A stretch of 64,000 nucleotides of DNA from Occallatibacter savannae. GTDB lineage: Bacteria; Acidobacteriota; Terriglobia; Terriglobales; Acidobacteriaceae. Positions 29,601 to 38,328 of this stretch are shown here, piece after piece. The first letter of the stretch is position 1; the number at the start of each line of letters is the position of its first letter. The DNA is taken from contig NZ_QFFY01000003.1 of assembly GCF_003131205.1 (NCBI RefSeq), positions 496,001 through 560,000 of the forward strand. Direction: 5' to 3'. A program made the translations under genes and the position numbers. Below the pieces are notes generated by a model. The model had not been told where the DNA came from. It saw nothing but the letters and a program-made list of their open reading frames with translations, and searched no databases.

Positions 29601-30050
29601 CGCTGTGCCGCTGAACCGGACCGTCATCCGGTCCTTCGAAACGCCATCCACCGACAACCCATGACCCGATAGCCAAGCGCTCACCGTCGCGATGTCTGCG
29701 AGCGCCGGCCCGAATTTCTCGCCTACCTGCTCCGGCGTTAACCACCGGTGGAAGTTCGGCGAAGTGGGATCGTACTGGCTCTCCACAAGAGCATCGAACG
29801 CCGCCTGCATCTCGGGGCTGCGGCGCAGCACCAAGATCAGATCGGTCATCGGCATATTCCCACTGACCCTGCCCAGATCGTTCTGCGCATTCGCCGCCGG
29901 AGGCGTATTCCCTCTCAGCATCGTCAACTGGTTGTCGTCCACCTTATCGCGGATGAGCGCTTTCGAAACGGGACCTTGTGCAACCGCTGAGGTGGCAGCG
30001 AGTGACGTCAGGGCAAGTAGGCCAAGGAAGAGCTTATGGACGGGACGCAT
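26625..30050 (-). CDS. Pro-kumamolisin / sedolisin (S53) protease with Ig-like repeats
   Basis: Secreted acid serine protease of 1141 residues. Signal peptide (residues 1-24), S53 pro-domain (about 30-200), then the catalytic domain with E338 and D342 (IENALDVEW), oxyanion D427 (ATGDSGA) and nucleophile S642 in GGTSAASPAMAG. After about residue 770 come Big_3_5-type Ig-like repeats (GTPTGTVTLTSGNY, then GTPTGSVTLSSGSY). Between them lie two hydrophobic segments (ALASLLLFLLPG; MMLVVLAASFFAIGC) and a Gly-run linker. The family is active at low pH, fitting an acidophilic soil habit. ATG 30050 with TAAGG close upstream. Confidence 0.93.
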   Translation of the reverse strand: MRPVHKLFLGLLALTSLAATSAVAQGPVSKALIRDKVDDNQLTMLRGNTPPAANAQNDLGRVSGNMPMTDLILVLRRSPEMQAAFDALVESQYDPTSPNFHRWLTPEQVGEKFGPALADIATVSAWLSGHGLSVDGVSKDRMTVRFSGTAGQVETAFHTELHNLTVKGEPHFSNMTDPQIPMALEPVVLGPKALHNFVPRPLHRTGGKAVLNQQAGKWQRTAEPAAARAAVPKADAALNGPGSDIVLNCGSGCQVEDLTPYDFATIYNLTPLWTAGTDGTGQTIAIAGRSNVRASDVSSFRSAFGLTGGSFNLIQNGTVNPGFCTGTTGNCTLDDQIENALDVEWAGATAPKATVDLVVTNQTNTNDAIYESANYIINNLPTLKARIINVSYGLCELGMGTSGNTLYNNLWQLAESSGISVFVATGDSGAPACDQGQAAQGPYGAQFGLSVNGIASTVHNTAVGGTDLNWTTASTYWNSTSDSHGATAKGYIPEVPWNDTCTNPLEVAYINQAKGTNDSASTICNKIANHVIASTTNEQGVLDLVNTVGGGGGKSNCTTNDGAQTSSCTGGYSKPSWQTGVSGIPSDGKRDLPDVSFFAGNGFLSSAYLICVSDWVTSAGGSGCVTSSTTNEPTAGEIGGTSAASPAMAGIMALINQKAGSPQGNPNSELYSLAATENYGNCKTESVTNSGACYFNDIDTGTINMPCQAGKPDCTVATPGNTIGVLAGFDASGGYDLASGLGSMNVANVVNHFAAAIGTGASTVTVSASPSAITSIQGTTVTVTVAGGSGTPTGTVTLTSGNYIGSGQALSNGSATFNVPAGALVAGTDTVTANYSGDSTYAASTGTTTVVVTLVNFTLSASAPASISAGGTATSNITVSSTNGYAGTVTLSCALTSSPAGAIEVPTCAPTTGQSTVTLSSGTTSGQGQVTVSTTAPPAAAVKLASNQTGWFKAAGGAALASLLLFLLPGWSKRYRNIFSMMLVVLAASFFAIGCGGGGGSSGGGGGGGVTKTTPTVTVTPASKTIKETDTVVVAIAVAGTSGTPTGSVTLSSGSYNSGAIALDATGKASITIAAGKLAVGTDTLGVTYSGDTNFNSATGSASITVAKAPTTSGTYTFTVTGKGNDAAATTATTTFTVTVN

Positions 30051-30501
30051 CTACCTTACCGGGAACCTTTCTCGGGGAAGGTCCCCGAAGAGGCGAATCG
30101 TTAACGTTGAGTGGAGCAGCAGCTTGCGACCGCTCTTTTTCGGAGTGATTTCGCTCGAATTGTACCCTTTACCGTACTTCCCGCAATATCACCAATTAGG
30201 ATCATCGGCCGTTACCTTCGTCGGATGAAAACCGATGAGCGGCCGGAAAAGCTGATGCGGTGTTCTGAGTTTGACCAGAGTTCCTGAACGGATAGACGTT
30301 TGCGAAGAACTCACGTTGTCATTGCTTTGTCATTTCCTCGGAAGAAGCCTTTGAAGCACCGGCCTGCGATGGCGCTTCTCACGCCGACCGCACGTTGTAG
30401 AATCAGTTGGCTTCCGGAATACGCTTTCCCGAGCGCGTCAAAGCACCGCCCGCTGCGTAACTTCCGGGAAATCCGAACGCCGTTTACAGGGATGGACCGC
30501 C
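30051..30501. other. Divergent intergenic region with a hairpin next to the sedolisin start
   Basis: 451 bases. A near-perfect 11-bp hairpin (30061-30085) lies in the sedolisin leader, about 10 bases before its start codon and flush with its ribosome-binding site. A second inverted pair (CGGCCG arms, about 30207-30246) encloses a smaller hairpin. No gene was recognised. Confidence 0.55.
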
Positions 30502-31653
30502 ATGAAGCTTTCTTTTCGCAACTGCCTTCTCACCGCCGTCCTGCCGGTCGTTATGGCAAGCTGTGGAGTGATGAATACTGAGGCTCAAAACGTGACTGAA
30601 ATCGGTGGACAGAAGATCGTCACCGTTACCCGCGCCGCCACAAGCAAAACCAAGCCCGAATTTACCAGCGTTACCGTCCTGCCCGGCCGCGGAATGGAAG
30701 TCTTCCAGATCACCGCCAACTTCCCTGGCAAGGGCAACGTCGACGTCCTTGCATCGCCCAGCCTGGCCGAAGCAAAGAAGATGCTCGACGAGCAGGACAC
30801 GCCCAACGGCGACCTCGGCTATCGCCTCGGCTCGGCGTTCCTGTTTCCCTACCCCAATCGCATTCGCGGCAAGCTTTCGGCTGACGGCAAAACCCTCACC
30901 ACTGAGTGGCAGGGCAAGACCATCACCCTCCCCGCCAACAACATGGGGAAGGAAGCTACCGCCGAGCGCCACGCCATGCACGGCCTCATCCTGAAATCCA
31001 GAACCGACGACGTCAAAGAGAAGACCATTCCGGGTGGCAAAGAAATTTCAGGGACCATTCACGGGGGCGACTTCAACGGCCATTGGCTTTCCAAGTCTGA
31101 CCTTGTCATCACCATCACCCTCACCGCTGACGCGGTTGATGCGACGGTGGTTGCGAAGAACGTCGGCAAGGAAGCCGAACCTGTCTCCATCGGCTGGCAT
31201 CCTTACTTCAACTTCCCCTCCGGCGATCGCACCCAGGTTCGTCTGCAGATTCCGGCTGACATGGTCGCTAAAGTCGACAATTACGACAACGTCTTCCCTA
31301 CCGGCCAACTCGTGCCTGTTTCAGGTCAATTCGATCTGCGCAAAGGCCAGCCTCTCTACAAAAACTTTTATGACGACAACTGGAGCAAGCTGAATTGGGA
31401 AGACGGCGCGGTCACCGTCAACATCCTCGACGAAGCTGCGAAATATGGCGTTCGCATCCAGGGGCTCTCGCCTGAAATCAAGACCATCCAGGCCTACGCG
31501 CCGCCTGCCAAGAACTTCGTCGCGGTCGAGCACCAGTTCAACTTCGCCGACCCGTTCGGCAAAGAATGGAACGGCATGGACACCGGCATGATCACCCTCA
31601 AGCCAGGCGACAGCACCAAGTGGCACGTTCGGCTGAAGCTCTTCGTCCCGTAA
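30502..31653 (+). CDS. Exported aldose 1-epimerase (galactose mutarotase-like)
   Basis: Protein of 383 residues that would interconvert alpha and beta anomers of hexoses. It starts with an export signal MKLSFRNCLLTAVLPVVMAS followed by Cys, which could be a lipobox (MASC). Mutarotase features: RHAMHGLIL, SIGWHPYFNFPSGDR with the catalytic His region, and FVAVEHQFNFADPF with the catalytic Glu. An exported form suits extracellular sugar breakdown. ATG 30502 is preceded by AGGGATGG. A strong terminator follows at 31673-31704. Confidence 0.9.
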   Translation: MKLSFRNCLLTAVLPVVMASCGVMNTEAQNVTEIGGQKIVTVTRAATSKTKPEFTSVTVLPGRGMEVFQITANFPGKGNVDVLASPSLAEAKKMLDEQDTPNGDLGYRLGSAFLFPYPNRIRGKLSADGKTLTTEWQGKTITLPANNMGKEATAERHAMHGLILKSRTDDVKEKTIPGGKEISGTIHGGDFNGHWLSKSDLVITITLTADAVDATVVAKNVGKEAEPVSIGWHPYFNFPSGDRTQVRLQIPADMVAKVDNYDNVFPTGQLVPVSGQFDLRKGQPLYKNFYDDNWSKLNWEDGAVTVNILDEAAKYGVRIQGLSPEIKTIQAYAPPAKNFVAVEHQFNFADPFGKEWNGMDTGMITLKPGDSTKWHVRLKLFVP

Positions 31654-31672
31654 ACATCTTGGCATCACAGAC

Positions 31673-31704
31673 AAAGGCCCGGCTCTCTGTGGATCCGGGC
31701 CTTT
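31673..31704 (+). terminator. Terminator after the mutarotase gene
   Basis: Ten-bp stem AAAGGCCCGG / CCGGGCCTTT with a 12-base loop, 19 bases past the stop codon. The flanking A/T runs could let it also work for the convergent methyltransferase gene. Confidence 0.8.
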
Positions 31705-31749
31705 CGCCTTCTGCGGCACCTCGCCTGCGCGAGTAAAAAGCTTGTTGTT

Positions 31750-32823
31750 CTACGGCCTCGCCTCATACACCAGATTGAACGGCGTCTGCGCAGCCCTCCG
31801 GAACTGCTTGAACCCCGCCGTCGTTACGACATCCTTGATCCGTTCTTCTCCCGCCTGCGCCCCTAGGGCCGCGCCCACCTCCTGCGCCAGCGACGCCGGC
31901 GTACACAGCATCGTCGAAGCGGAATAGAAAATCCGTCCCACCGGGTTGTGGTTCTGCTCCGGCATATCGCCTGCAAACGGCTCCACGATCATCCACGTTC
32001 CATCCGGCACCAGCGTCGACAGGACATGTTTCGCCGCTCCCACCGGATCACCCATGTCGTGCAGACAATCGAAGAACGTCACCAGGTCGTATCCGCCATT
32101 CGCCGGATAGCTCTTCGCGCTCGCCACTTCAAAGCTGATCTGGTCCAGCAATCCATCGCGCCCCGCAACATGTCGCGCATATTCGATCGACCCGCTGTGA
32201 TAGTCGAACCCGCTGATCCGCGACTTCGGGAACGCTTTCGCCATCAGCATGGTTGAAGAGCCGTGCCCGCACCCCACATCGGCAACCGAGGCACCCTTTG
32301 CCAGCTTGTCCGTTACACCGTCCAGCGCCGGCAGCCACGCGCTCAACAAATTCTGCTCATAATTCGGCCGGAAGAACCGCTCCGTCCCGAAGAACAGATT
32401 CGCATCATGCTCGTGCCAGCCCACGCCATCGCCCGTGCGAAACGCCTGCGTGATCTTCGGCTCATCCTTGAAGCACGCCGAAACAATATGGAACGCACCT
32501 GGCAGATCGATGGCCGTCAGCGCCATCGCCTGCTCTGGCGGTAGCTCATACGTCTTCGCCGTCGCGTCGTACGTGATGTATCCGCTCGCCGCGTTCGCAT
32601 TGAGCCACTCACGGACGTAGCGTTCCGTTGTTTTCGTCTTCGCGGCAAGTTCTGTCGGCGTCATGGGCCCCGCGCCGGCCATCGCCTTGAATAGTCCGAG
32701 CTTATCTCCAATGACGATCAGCGCCGCATGAAGCGCCGCGCCCAGATCGGTTACAGCCTTCCCCATGAAGGCATCCAGTTTTGCAGGATCGAAAGCAGGA
32801 GCAGCAGCAGTCGCAACCGCCAT
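31750..32823 (-). CDS. Class I SAM-dependent methyltransferase with winged-helix N-domain
   Basis: Protein of 357 residues. The N-terminal part (about 10-90) is a winged-helix dimerisation domain (TPTELAAKTKTTERYVREWL), as in O-methyltransferases. The SAM motif is VADVGCGHGSSTML, followed by VTFFDCLHDMGDP. The substrate is unknown. ATG 32823 is chosen because GGAGG lies six bases upstream; two earlier in-frame ATGs lack that. No operon partner. Confidence 0.87.
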   Translation of the reverse strand: MAVATAAAPAFDPAKLDAFMGKAVTDLGAALHAALIVIGDKLGLFKAMAGAGPMTPTELAAKTKTTERYVREWLNANAASGYITYDATAKTYELPPEQAMALTAIDLPGAFHIVSACFKDEPKITQAFRTGDGVGWHEHDANLFFGTERFFRPNYEQNLLSAWLPALDGVTDKLAKGASVADVGCGHGSSTMLMAKAFPKSRISGFDYHSGSIEYARHVAGRDGLLDQISFEVASAKSYPANGGYDLVTFFDCLHDMGDPVGAAKHVLSTLVPDGTWMIVEPFAGDMPEQNHNPVGRIFYSASTMLCTPASLAQEVGAALGAQAGEERIKDVVTTAGFKQFRRAAQTPFNLVYEARP

Positions 32824-32986
32824 AGTGACCTCCGAGATCATCAAGGTCCCAGGGAAGGAAGCGATCCTACTCCGCAAAAATCAGCAGTGTCAAAGAGAAT
32901 TTCTGTATCTGCTCCCACTGTTTGATTCAAGGTGACTTCCAATGAACACTCATGAATCGCAGTTGGCGCCCACGTTACCGTACGCT

Positions 32987-35401
32987 TCAGACCTTCTCTT
33001 CCGGCGCCGCTGTTAGTCGCAATGAAACCGTCTGCTCCCCGAGCCGAGCGTGTTTCGCGGTCAGCCGAACGATACCGGGCTGCTCACCTGCCCGTACCCA
33101 GACAGCCAGCACCCCGCCCACCAGCGAGAGAGGGTTGTCGCCGATCAACTTGGCCGGACCATTCAACGTGAAAGCGATCGGATCGTCCGCGTAGGTGCGA
33201 ACGGCGCCATACTGATCCGTCACGCGAACCACGACGCGTGTCGTGTCGGCGCCGTCGGCCACCAGGGTGTCGTCATCAGCGGCAACAACGAGTCTGCGGT
33301 TGTCTCCGCGCCCAGACATCTTCTTCTCAATGGCGACCTTGCCATTAATGTAGCCCTCGATGCGCAAGTCGCCCCAGCCAAATGGAAGTTTCTTTCCGTT
33401 CAGTTTGAAAAGCTCCAGCTCAAACGGAGCGTATTTCAAATGCTCGAAATCCTTGCGATTGGGATCGAGTTCCGCAAGCAGTACCCAATCAGCCTTTTCG
33501 TCGGTGTCGGGCCGCCCGTAAATCTTCAGGTGTTCGCAGTTCGAACAGAAAACAGCCTTGGTGAACCCCACTGACTCATCGCTGCGCGCCCAGTGAAATG
33601 CTGGTTCGAGCACAACCTCTTCGGCGGGATCGCACTGCGACTTGTAGAAGCCCGCTGCAGGCTTTGGCTCCCGGAAGATATCTGTTACGCCGTGGTAGCA
33701 GATGCGATCGCCCGCGCCAAAGTTCGAGTGCGTGTTGTAATCAAACGCGCACCAGCCGATGCCGCCCGCGTACTGCGGGTTAGAGGCTAGCTGATTGTGA
33801 ATCCTGGCATGCCGGAGGGTGTGCTCGCGCTGGCGCTCGTCATCATCTGTTGTCTTGGTCGGGAACGTATGACCCACAAACTCCGTGTTCAGGTAGCGCG
33901 GATGATTCGGCGCCTTCAGCGGGAAACCGAAGTCGTTCATTGTGAACACGTCTTCGAGGAACTCCGACTCCTGGAAGTACCGTATACCGCCCGTCTGCCG
34001 GGTCTGGTCCAGCGCATGTGCAAACGCGTTTGTGCGCTGGTAGAAATTGTGGTTATCGCGCGATTCATTGATCCGCACGCCCCATAAAACAATGGACGGA
34101 TGGTTCCAGTCGCGCCTGATCATGCGGCCCACATTATCGATTGCAAGCTTCTGCCAGTTCTCGTCTCCGATATGTTGCCAGCCCGGAATCTCTTCCAGAA
34201 CGAGCAGTCCGATCTGATCGCACCGATCGAGAAAATGCCGCGACTGCGGGTAGTGCGAGGTGCGCACGATATTGCAGTGCAGTTCCTTGCGCAGGATGTC
34301 CGCATCTCGCCTCTGCGCCCGGGCGGGCATGGCCTGTCCGGCAAACGGAAAAGTCTGGTGACGATCGAGACCACGTAGCTTGATGACCTTTCCGTTCAAT
34401 GAGAAGCCATGATCGGTGAAGGTCGCCTCGCGGAAGCCAATCTGGCGCGAATCCTCGTCGATCACCTTGCCGCCGCTGAACAATTTCACAGAGATGCGAT
34501 AGAGCTTCGGCTTGTCAAGATCCCATAGCTGAATGCCCTTGAGACCTGTAATGGAAATCGTATGGCGCGAAGGATCGTTGACCGTTTCTGTGCTCGAATA
34601 CGCTGGTGCATCGTTGTAGGGATCGAGTGCGGCGTCCGCATCGGCGCCGGCCTTTGGCGTGCGCTCGATCGTCCCGATGCCTTTACCGATCACCGTCTCA
34701 CCATCAAGCAGTTCCGCCTGCAGAGACAGCTTGCCCGATCCGGCCCCTTCGCCTGCCAGGAAGCAATGCACATCCAACGAAGGAGCGTCGAGCACGTTCT
34801 TCGGCTGCGCAAAGATGTTGTCGATATACGTATGCGGCACGATCCGCAAACTGACCTCGCGATAAATCCCGCCGAAGGTCAGATAGTCGATCTCGTAACC
34901 GAATGGCGGAATGTCCGCACGCTCCGTCGAGTCCACCTGCACAACCAACACATTGTCGCCATCTTTGCGCAGGTGTTTCGTAAGTTCGAACGAGAATGGC
35001 GTAAACCCGCCGCGATACTCCCCAAGACGCTCACCGTTGATCCACACGGTCGAGGCCGTCATTGCCCCCTCGAAGTCGACGAAGACCCGCTTGCCTTCTG
35101 CCTCCTTGGGAAACTTGAAGCGGCGGCGATACGTGGAGACAAACTCGTACTCGCGATCGTCGAAGTTGTGCCAGGGCAGTTCGATGTTCGTGTGCGGAAT
35201 AACAACACGATCGAACTTCCCGTCATCGAACTGGGGCGACTCGGCTCCCTCCACTTTGGCCGGAGAGTAGCGCCAGTTTCGATTGATCGAAAGAAGAGCG
35301 CGGCCGGCGGTCTCCCTCTCCTGACCAATGACGTCAACCGTCGGCATCATCGCGGAAGCAGTTGCCGTGCCCACTACTTTGAGAAAATCGCGTCGCTTCA
35401 T
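32987..35401 (-). CDS. Glycoside hydrolase family 2 (beta-galactosidase-like), Tat-exported
   Basis: Protein of 804 residues starting with a twin-arginine signal MKRRDFLKVVGTATASA. Domain order: sugar-binding jelly roll (about 60-220), Ig-like domain, TIM barrel and C-terminal Ig-like domains including a DUF4982-type segment. The acid/base Glu is expected in WGVRINESRDN and the nucleophile Glu in YLNTEFVGH. GH2 enzymes cut beta-galactosides, beta-glucuronides or beta-mannosides; the exact specificity is not readable. ATG 35401 has GAGG five bases upstream. Confidence 0.92.
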   Translation of the reverse strand: MKRRDFLKVVGTATASAMMPTVDVIGQERETAGRALLSINRNWRYSPAKVEGAESPQFDDGKFDRVVIPHTNIELPWHNFDDREYEFVSTYRRRFKFPKEAEGKRVFVDFEGAMTASTVWINGERLGEYRGGFTPFSFELTKHLRKDGDNVLVVQVDSTERADIPPFGYEIDYLTFGGIYREVSLRIVPHTYIDNIFAQPKNVLDAPSLDVHCFLAGEGAGSGKLSLQAELLDGETVIGKGIGTIERTPKAGADADAALDPYNDAPAYSSTETVNDPSRHTISITGLKGIQLWDLDKPKLYRISVKLFSGGKVIDEDSRQIGFREATFTDHGFSLNGKVIKLRGLDRHQTFPFAGQAMPARAQRRDADILRKELHCNIVRTSHYPQSRHFLDRCDQIGLLVLEEIPGWQHIGDENWQKLAIDNVGRMIRRDWNHPSIVLWGVRINESRDNHNFYQRTNAFAHALDQTRQTGGIRYFQESEFLEDVFTMNDFGFPLKAPNHPRYLNTEFVGHTFPTKTTDDDERQREHTLRHARIHNQLASNPQYAGGIGWCAFDYNTHSNFGAGDRICYHGVTDIFREPKPAAGFYKSQCDPAEEVVLEPAFHWARSDESVGFTKAVFCSNCEHLKIYGRPDTDEKADWVLLAELDPNRKDFEHLKYAPFELELFKLNGKKLPFGWGDLRIEGYINGKVAIEKKMSGRGDNRRLVVAADDDTLVADGADTTRVVVRVTDQYGAVRTYADDPIAFTLNGPAKLIGDNPLSLVGGVLAVWVRAGEQPGIVRLTAKHARLGEQTVSLRLTAAPEEKV

Positions 35402-35571
35402 CCTGTCCTCGTGCCGAGCCAATCGAGTTCAGATCAGCAATCTAGAATTCTGCGTCAGGCAGAAATTGCTGCGATCCCCGATGAGATCCTGATTGGCTAG
35501 GAACATCTGAAATGGAGACAAAGTGCAGAGCGGAATTGTAAACGATTCCAAGTAGCTCAAAGAAGGCCTCA

Positions 35572-35997
35572 TCAACAGATCTGCCGCGTGCGCAGCCACC
35601 CTCCCAGCCACGACTGCGGCAGCGCCACCAAGATCAGCGCCACCGGATACCAGTGCGGTCCATATGCCGGCCCCGCATTCCACGTTGCAATCGCCCCCGC
35701 CAGGCTCGCAACAAACCCGAACGCCCCGCCAACCATCGCATGCGCAATGGGCCGGTACGGCGCCAGATAAGCCGTCAAGTAACTCGCCGCAATCCCATAA
35801 ACCACCCGGTACGCCGTCACCCACGCCAGCACTCGATCCGGCACGCGTTCGCCCAGCGGAGGCAGCACGCCCGCCTTGCGCAGCAGAATATCCGTGATCA
35901 GCGTGACAGCGATTCCTACAGCCATACCCGCGAGCACAGCCAGGATGCTGCGGCCCAGCTGCCGCTGCGAAACTACTTGAGATGAGACTGGACTCAC
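35572..35997 (-). CDS. Small four-helix membrane protein
   Basis: A protein of 141 residues with about four hydrophobic segments (SILAVLAGMAVGIAVTLITD, AYRVVYGIAASYLTAYLA, AMVGGAFGFVASLAGAIA, WYPVALILVALPQSWLGG). I do not recognise the family. The start chosen is GTG 35997 with GAAGG close upstream; the frame stays open to 36267, but that part overlaps the start of the divergent acetyltransferase gene and is Gly/Arg-rich. Function unknown. Confidence 0.7.
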   Translation of the reverse strand: MSPVSSQVVSQRQLGRSILAVLAGMAVGIAVTLITDILLRKAGVLPPLGERVPDRVLAWVTAYRVVYGIAASYLTAYLAPYRPIAHAMVGGAFGFVASLAGAIATWNAGPAYGPHWYPVALILVALPQSWLGGWLRTRQIC

Positions 35998-36068
35998 GAC
36001 CTTCAGACCTCCAGCACGCGGATTCCCGCCATCATACGACAACTGATCCGCTGATAAACTCACCTCAG

Positions 36069-36665
36069 ATGCCCCGCGAGATCCATTACAACGCGGCGGA
36101 GCACATATCCGCCGCCACCGCTGAAGATCCCTACCTCCGCCCCGCCTTCTCGCTAGGCAATCGCGTAGCGCGTCTGACCTGGAATGTCTGCTGGGCCATT
36201 CTCTATCGACTTTCTCCACGTCCCTTCCACCCGTGGCGATCGATGCTCCTCCGCCTGTTCGGCGCAAAGATGGGACCGAACTGCCACTTTTATCCAGGCT
36301 CGCGAGTCTGGGCTCCCTGGAACCTCATCTGCGAAGACCAGGTCACCGCCGGTGATGGCACAGAAATCTACAATCCTGCCCCCATCCGCCTGGGATCCCA
36401 CGCCATCCTCTCGCAGAACTCGTACCTCTGCGGAGCTACGCACGACTTCGACGATCCGGCGTTTCCCCTCCTCGCATACGCGATGGAGGTCGGTCCCTAC
36501 GCATGGGTCTGCGCCCGCGCCTGTGTAGCACCCGGCGTTAGAGTCGGCGAAGGCGCCGTACTCGGACTTGCCTCCGTTGCTACCCGCGACCTCGAACCCT
36601 GGACCGTCTACGCAGGCGCCCCTGCCGTAAAAGTAAAAGAGCGGCAACGCTTCCACCAAAAGTAA
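36069..36665 (+). CDS. WcaF-like colanic-acid-type O-acetyltransferase
   Basis: Protein of 198 residues of the left-handed beta-helix acyltransferase class. The N-terminal segment PAFSLGNRVARLTWNVCW and the hexapeptide-rich part (GPNCHFYPGSRVWAPWNLIC, GATHDFDDPAFPLL, GEGAVLGLASVATRDLEPWT) match the WcaF group that adds acetyl to polysaccharide sugars using acetyl-CoA. The catalytic His lies in GATHDF. ATG 36069 begins the conserved domain. It is divergent from the small membrane protein. Confidence 0.9.
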   Translation: MPREIHYNAAEHISAATAEDPYLRPAFSLGNRVARLTWNVCWAILYRLSPRPFHPWRSMLLRLFGAKMGPNCHFYPGSRVWAPWNLICEDQVTAGDGTEIYNPAPIRLGSHAILSQNSYLCGATHDFDDPAFPLLAYAMEVGPYAWVCARACVAPGVRVGEGAVLGLASVATRDLEPWTVYAGAPAVKVKERQRFHQK

Positions 36666-36690
36666 AAACCCGCCGATCTCCTCGGCGGGT
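36661..36690 (-). terminator. Terminator of the DUF3106 operon
   Basis: Nine-bp stem ACCCGCCGA / TCGGCGGGT (36668-36676 with 36682-36690); on the minus strand it is followed by TTTTT. It lies 37 bases past the DUF3106 stop codon and overlaps the stop codon of the convergent WcaF gene. Confidence 0.85.
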
Positions 36691-36726
36691 CATTAGTCCT
36701 ACGTCCCTAGTCCCTATGTCTCTGCC

Positions 36727-37689
36727 TCACTGCGGCGCATACGGCTCCACCCGCAGCATGTCCGAAAGAATGCCACGTTCCTGCGGGCTGAACTGTCCCT
36801 GATAACGACTGGAGTTCAGCACAATGCCTCGCTGGTCCGGCGGCACCGCCTTCAAATCGCGAAACGCATTTCGCATCATCGACTGTCGATCCTGCGGCAG
36901 GGCGCGCCACTCACGCGACGACTGCGCTACGCGCGCCCGCTCCTCCGGCGATAGGCGCTCCAAGTTCTCCGCGCGCGCCAGGCGCCGTTCGCGCTGCGCA
37001 TCGGGCAGCCGATTCACCTGGTTCAGCTGGTTAATCACCCTCTGCTGCTCGCCCTGGGGCAATCTGCGAAAGCTCGGATCGCTGCGCAGCATCTGCTGCT
37101 GTTGCGGCACCGGAGTCGTGCGGTGATTGTTCAGCCAAGATCCCAAATGTCCCGGAGGTGCGTAAAGCTGTTCTGCCGTCCCTGGAATGCGCTGCCGTCC
37201 GGCACTGGGAACGTTGTACTGCGGAGTCGCCTGAGGCCCGCGCTCTCCCGTCTGCGCCGGGGCGCCTCCTGCAGGAGCATACGGATTCTGCGGCGGACGC
37301 TGAAATTGCGGCCGCACTTCCGATGGAGGCCGGTACTGCGGCTGCGCTCCCCGGTTCGGATTCTGGTTCTGATATTGGCTCGGATATGGCTGCTGGTAGT
37401 TCTGCGTACGCGGCGCATACTGCGGTGCCGGGCGCCCCTGATAGGGAGACTGATACGGCGATCCCTGCCGTCCCTGGTACTGCGGAGCTGAGCGCGGCGA
37501 CTCCGGCCGAGTCTGCTGGCCGAAGCGCGACGGCGGCGCCGAGTAGCGCGGCGAGGTTGCCGGCCGCGACTGCTCCCGCTTTTGGGCGATCAGCAGAGAC
37601 GAAGGCAGGCACAGCACAACCGCTGCCATCGCGGCTACCACCGCACGGCGCGTCGCACCCACTCCGCCCTTGTACTGAGCCCCATTCAT
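36727..37689 (-). CDS. DUF3106 domain protein, exported
   Basis: Protein of 320 residues. A signal segment (RAVVAAMAAVVLCLPSSLLIA) is followed by a long Pro/Gln/Arg/Tyr-rich low-complexity stretch (about 35-180) and a C-terminal DUF3106-like region (LSPEERARVAQSSREWRALP, FSPQERGILSDML). Its function is unknown; it resembles periplasmic Zra/CpxP-like helical proteins in style only. It is the third gene of the sigma/anti-sigma operon, so it may be part of an envelope-stress response. ATG 37689 has a purine-rich GGGG region upstream; a TTG directly after the anti-sigma stop codon is less likely. Confidence 0.8.
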   Translation of the reverse strand: MNGAQYKGGVGATRRAVVAAMAAVVLCLPSSLLIAQKREQSRPATSPRYSAPPSRFGQQTRPESPRSAPQYQGRQGSPYQSPYQGRPAPQYAPRTQNYQQPYPSQYQNQNPNRGAQPQYRPPSEVRPQFQRPPQNPYAPAGGAPAQTGERGPQATPQYNVPSAGRQRIPGTAEQLYAPPGHLGSWLNNHRTTPVPQQQQMLRSDPSFRRLPQGEQQRVINQLNQVNRLPDAQRERRLARAENLERLSPEERARVAQSSREWRALPQDRQSMMRNAFRDLKAVPPDQRGIVLNSSRYQGQFSPQERGILSDMLRVEPYAPQ

Positions 37690-37731
37690 CTTCGGCCCCC
37701 GCCTCGGTCCTCTTGCCTTTCCTCGCTTCAA

Positions 37732-38271
37732 TTATTGCGCCGTCGGATCGTCCGAGTTTGGATCGTTCGTGATCGCATCATCCGGATTATCCGAGATCGC
37801 CTCCAACTGATCCAGCACCTGCTTGTTGCTGTCGAGTGTCTGCAGATCGCGCACCACCGCTGCTTCCGCGCTCGTCTGCTGCACCGGCTGCTCCACATTT
37901 GTCACGCCCAGATAAGCCCCGCCACCAATCAACAGCATCACTGTAAGCGCCGTCGCGGCCAGCGGCCCCGCATGCATCTGCGGACCGTACACAAATCTAT
38001 CGCGCATGCGCGCGAACCAGCCGAGCCGCGGAGCCTCGCGTTCCTCGCGCATCCGCGCATTCAACCGCGTCATGAAGTAAGGGCTCGGCTCCGGAGCGGT
38101 CCACGTATCCATCAGGCCCATCGTCGCGCGCAGTTCTTCCAGTTCCTTCCGGCACGACGCACACTCCGCAACATGAGTCTTAACCTTGGCATCCGCAGCC
38201 AACTCGTCGAGCAGCATATCGGTCAGCTTCGTCTCATCCATCGCCGCGCATTTGTTCAGCGTTTTCATCAT
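37732..38271 (-). CDS. Anti-sigma factor with zinc-binding ZAS/zf-HC2 domain
   Basis: Protein of about 179 residues. The N-terminal zinc motif is HVAECASCRKELEEL (His, then C-x2-C), as in anti-ECF-sigma proteins. One transmembrane helix (LAATALTVMLLIGGGAYLGV) follows at about residues 105-125, with a short outer domain. It would hold the sigma factor encoded just upstream inactive at the membrane. ATG 38271 chosen; GTG 38280 is possible. It directly precedes the DUF3106 gene. Confidence 0.88.
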   Translation of the reverse strand: MMKTLNKCAAMDETKLTDMLLDELAADAKVKTHVAECASCRKELEELRATMGLMDTWTAPEPSPYFMTRLNARMREEREAPRLGWFARMRDRFVYGPQMHAGPLAATALTVMLLIGGGAYLGVTNVEQPVQQTSAEAAVVRDLQTLDSNKQVLDQLEAISDNPDDAITNDPNSDDPTAQ

Positions 38272-38328
38272 CTCAACCACCCCAAATTCCTCGCCGGTCC
38301 TGTCCCGACTTGCCCCACAACCAAGTGC

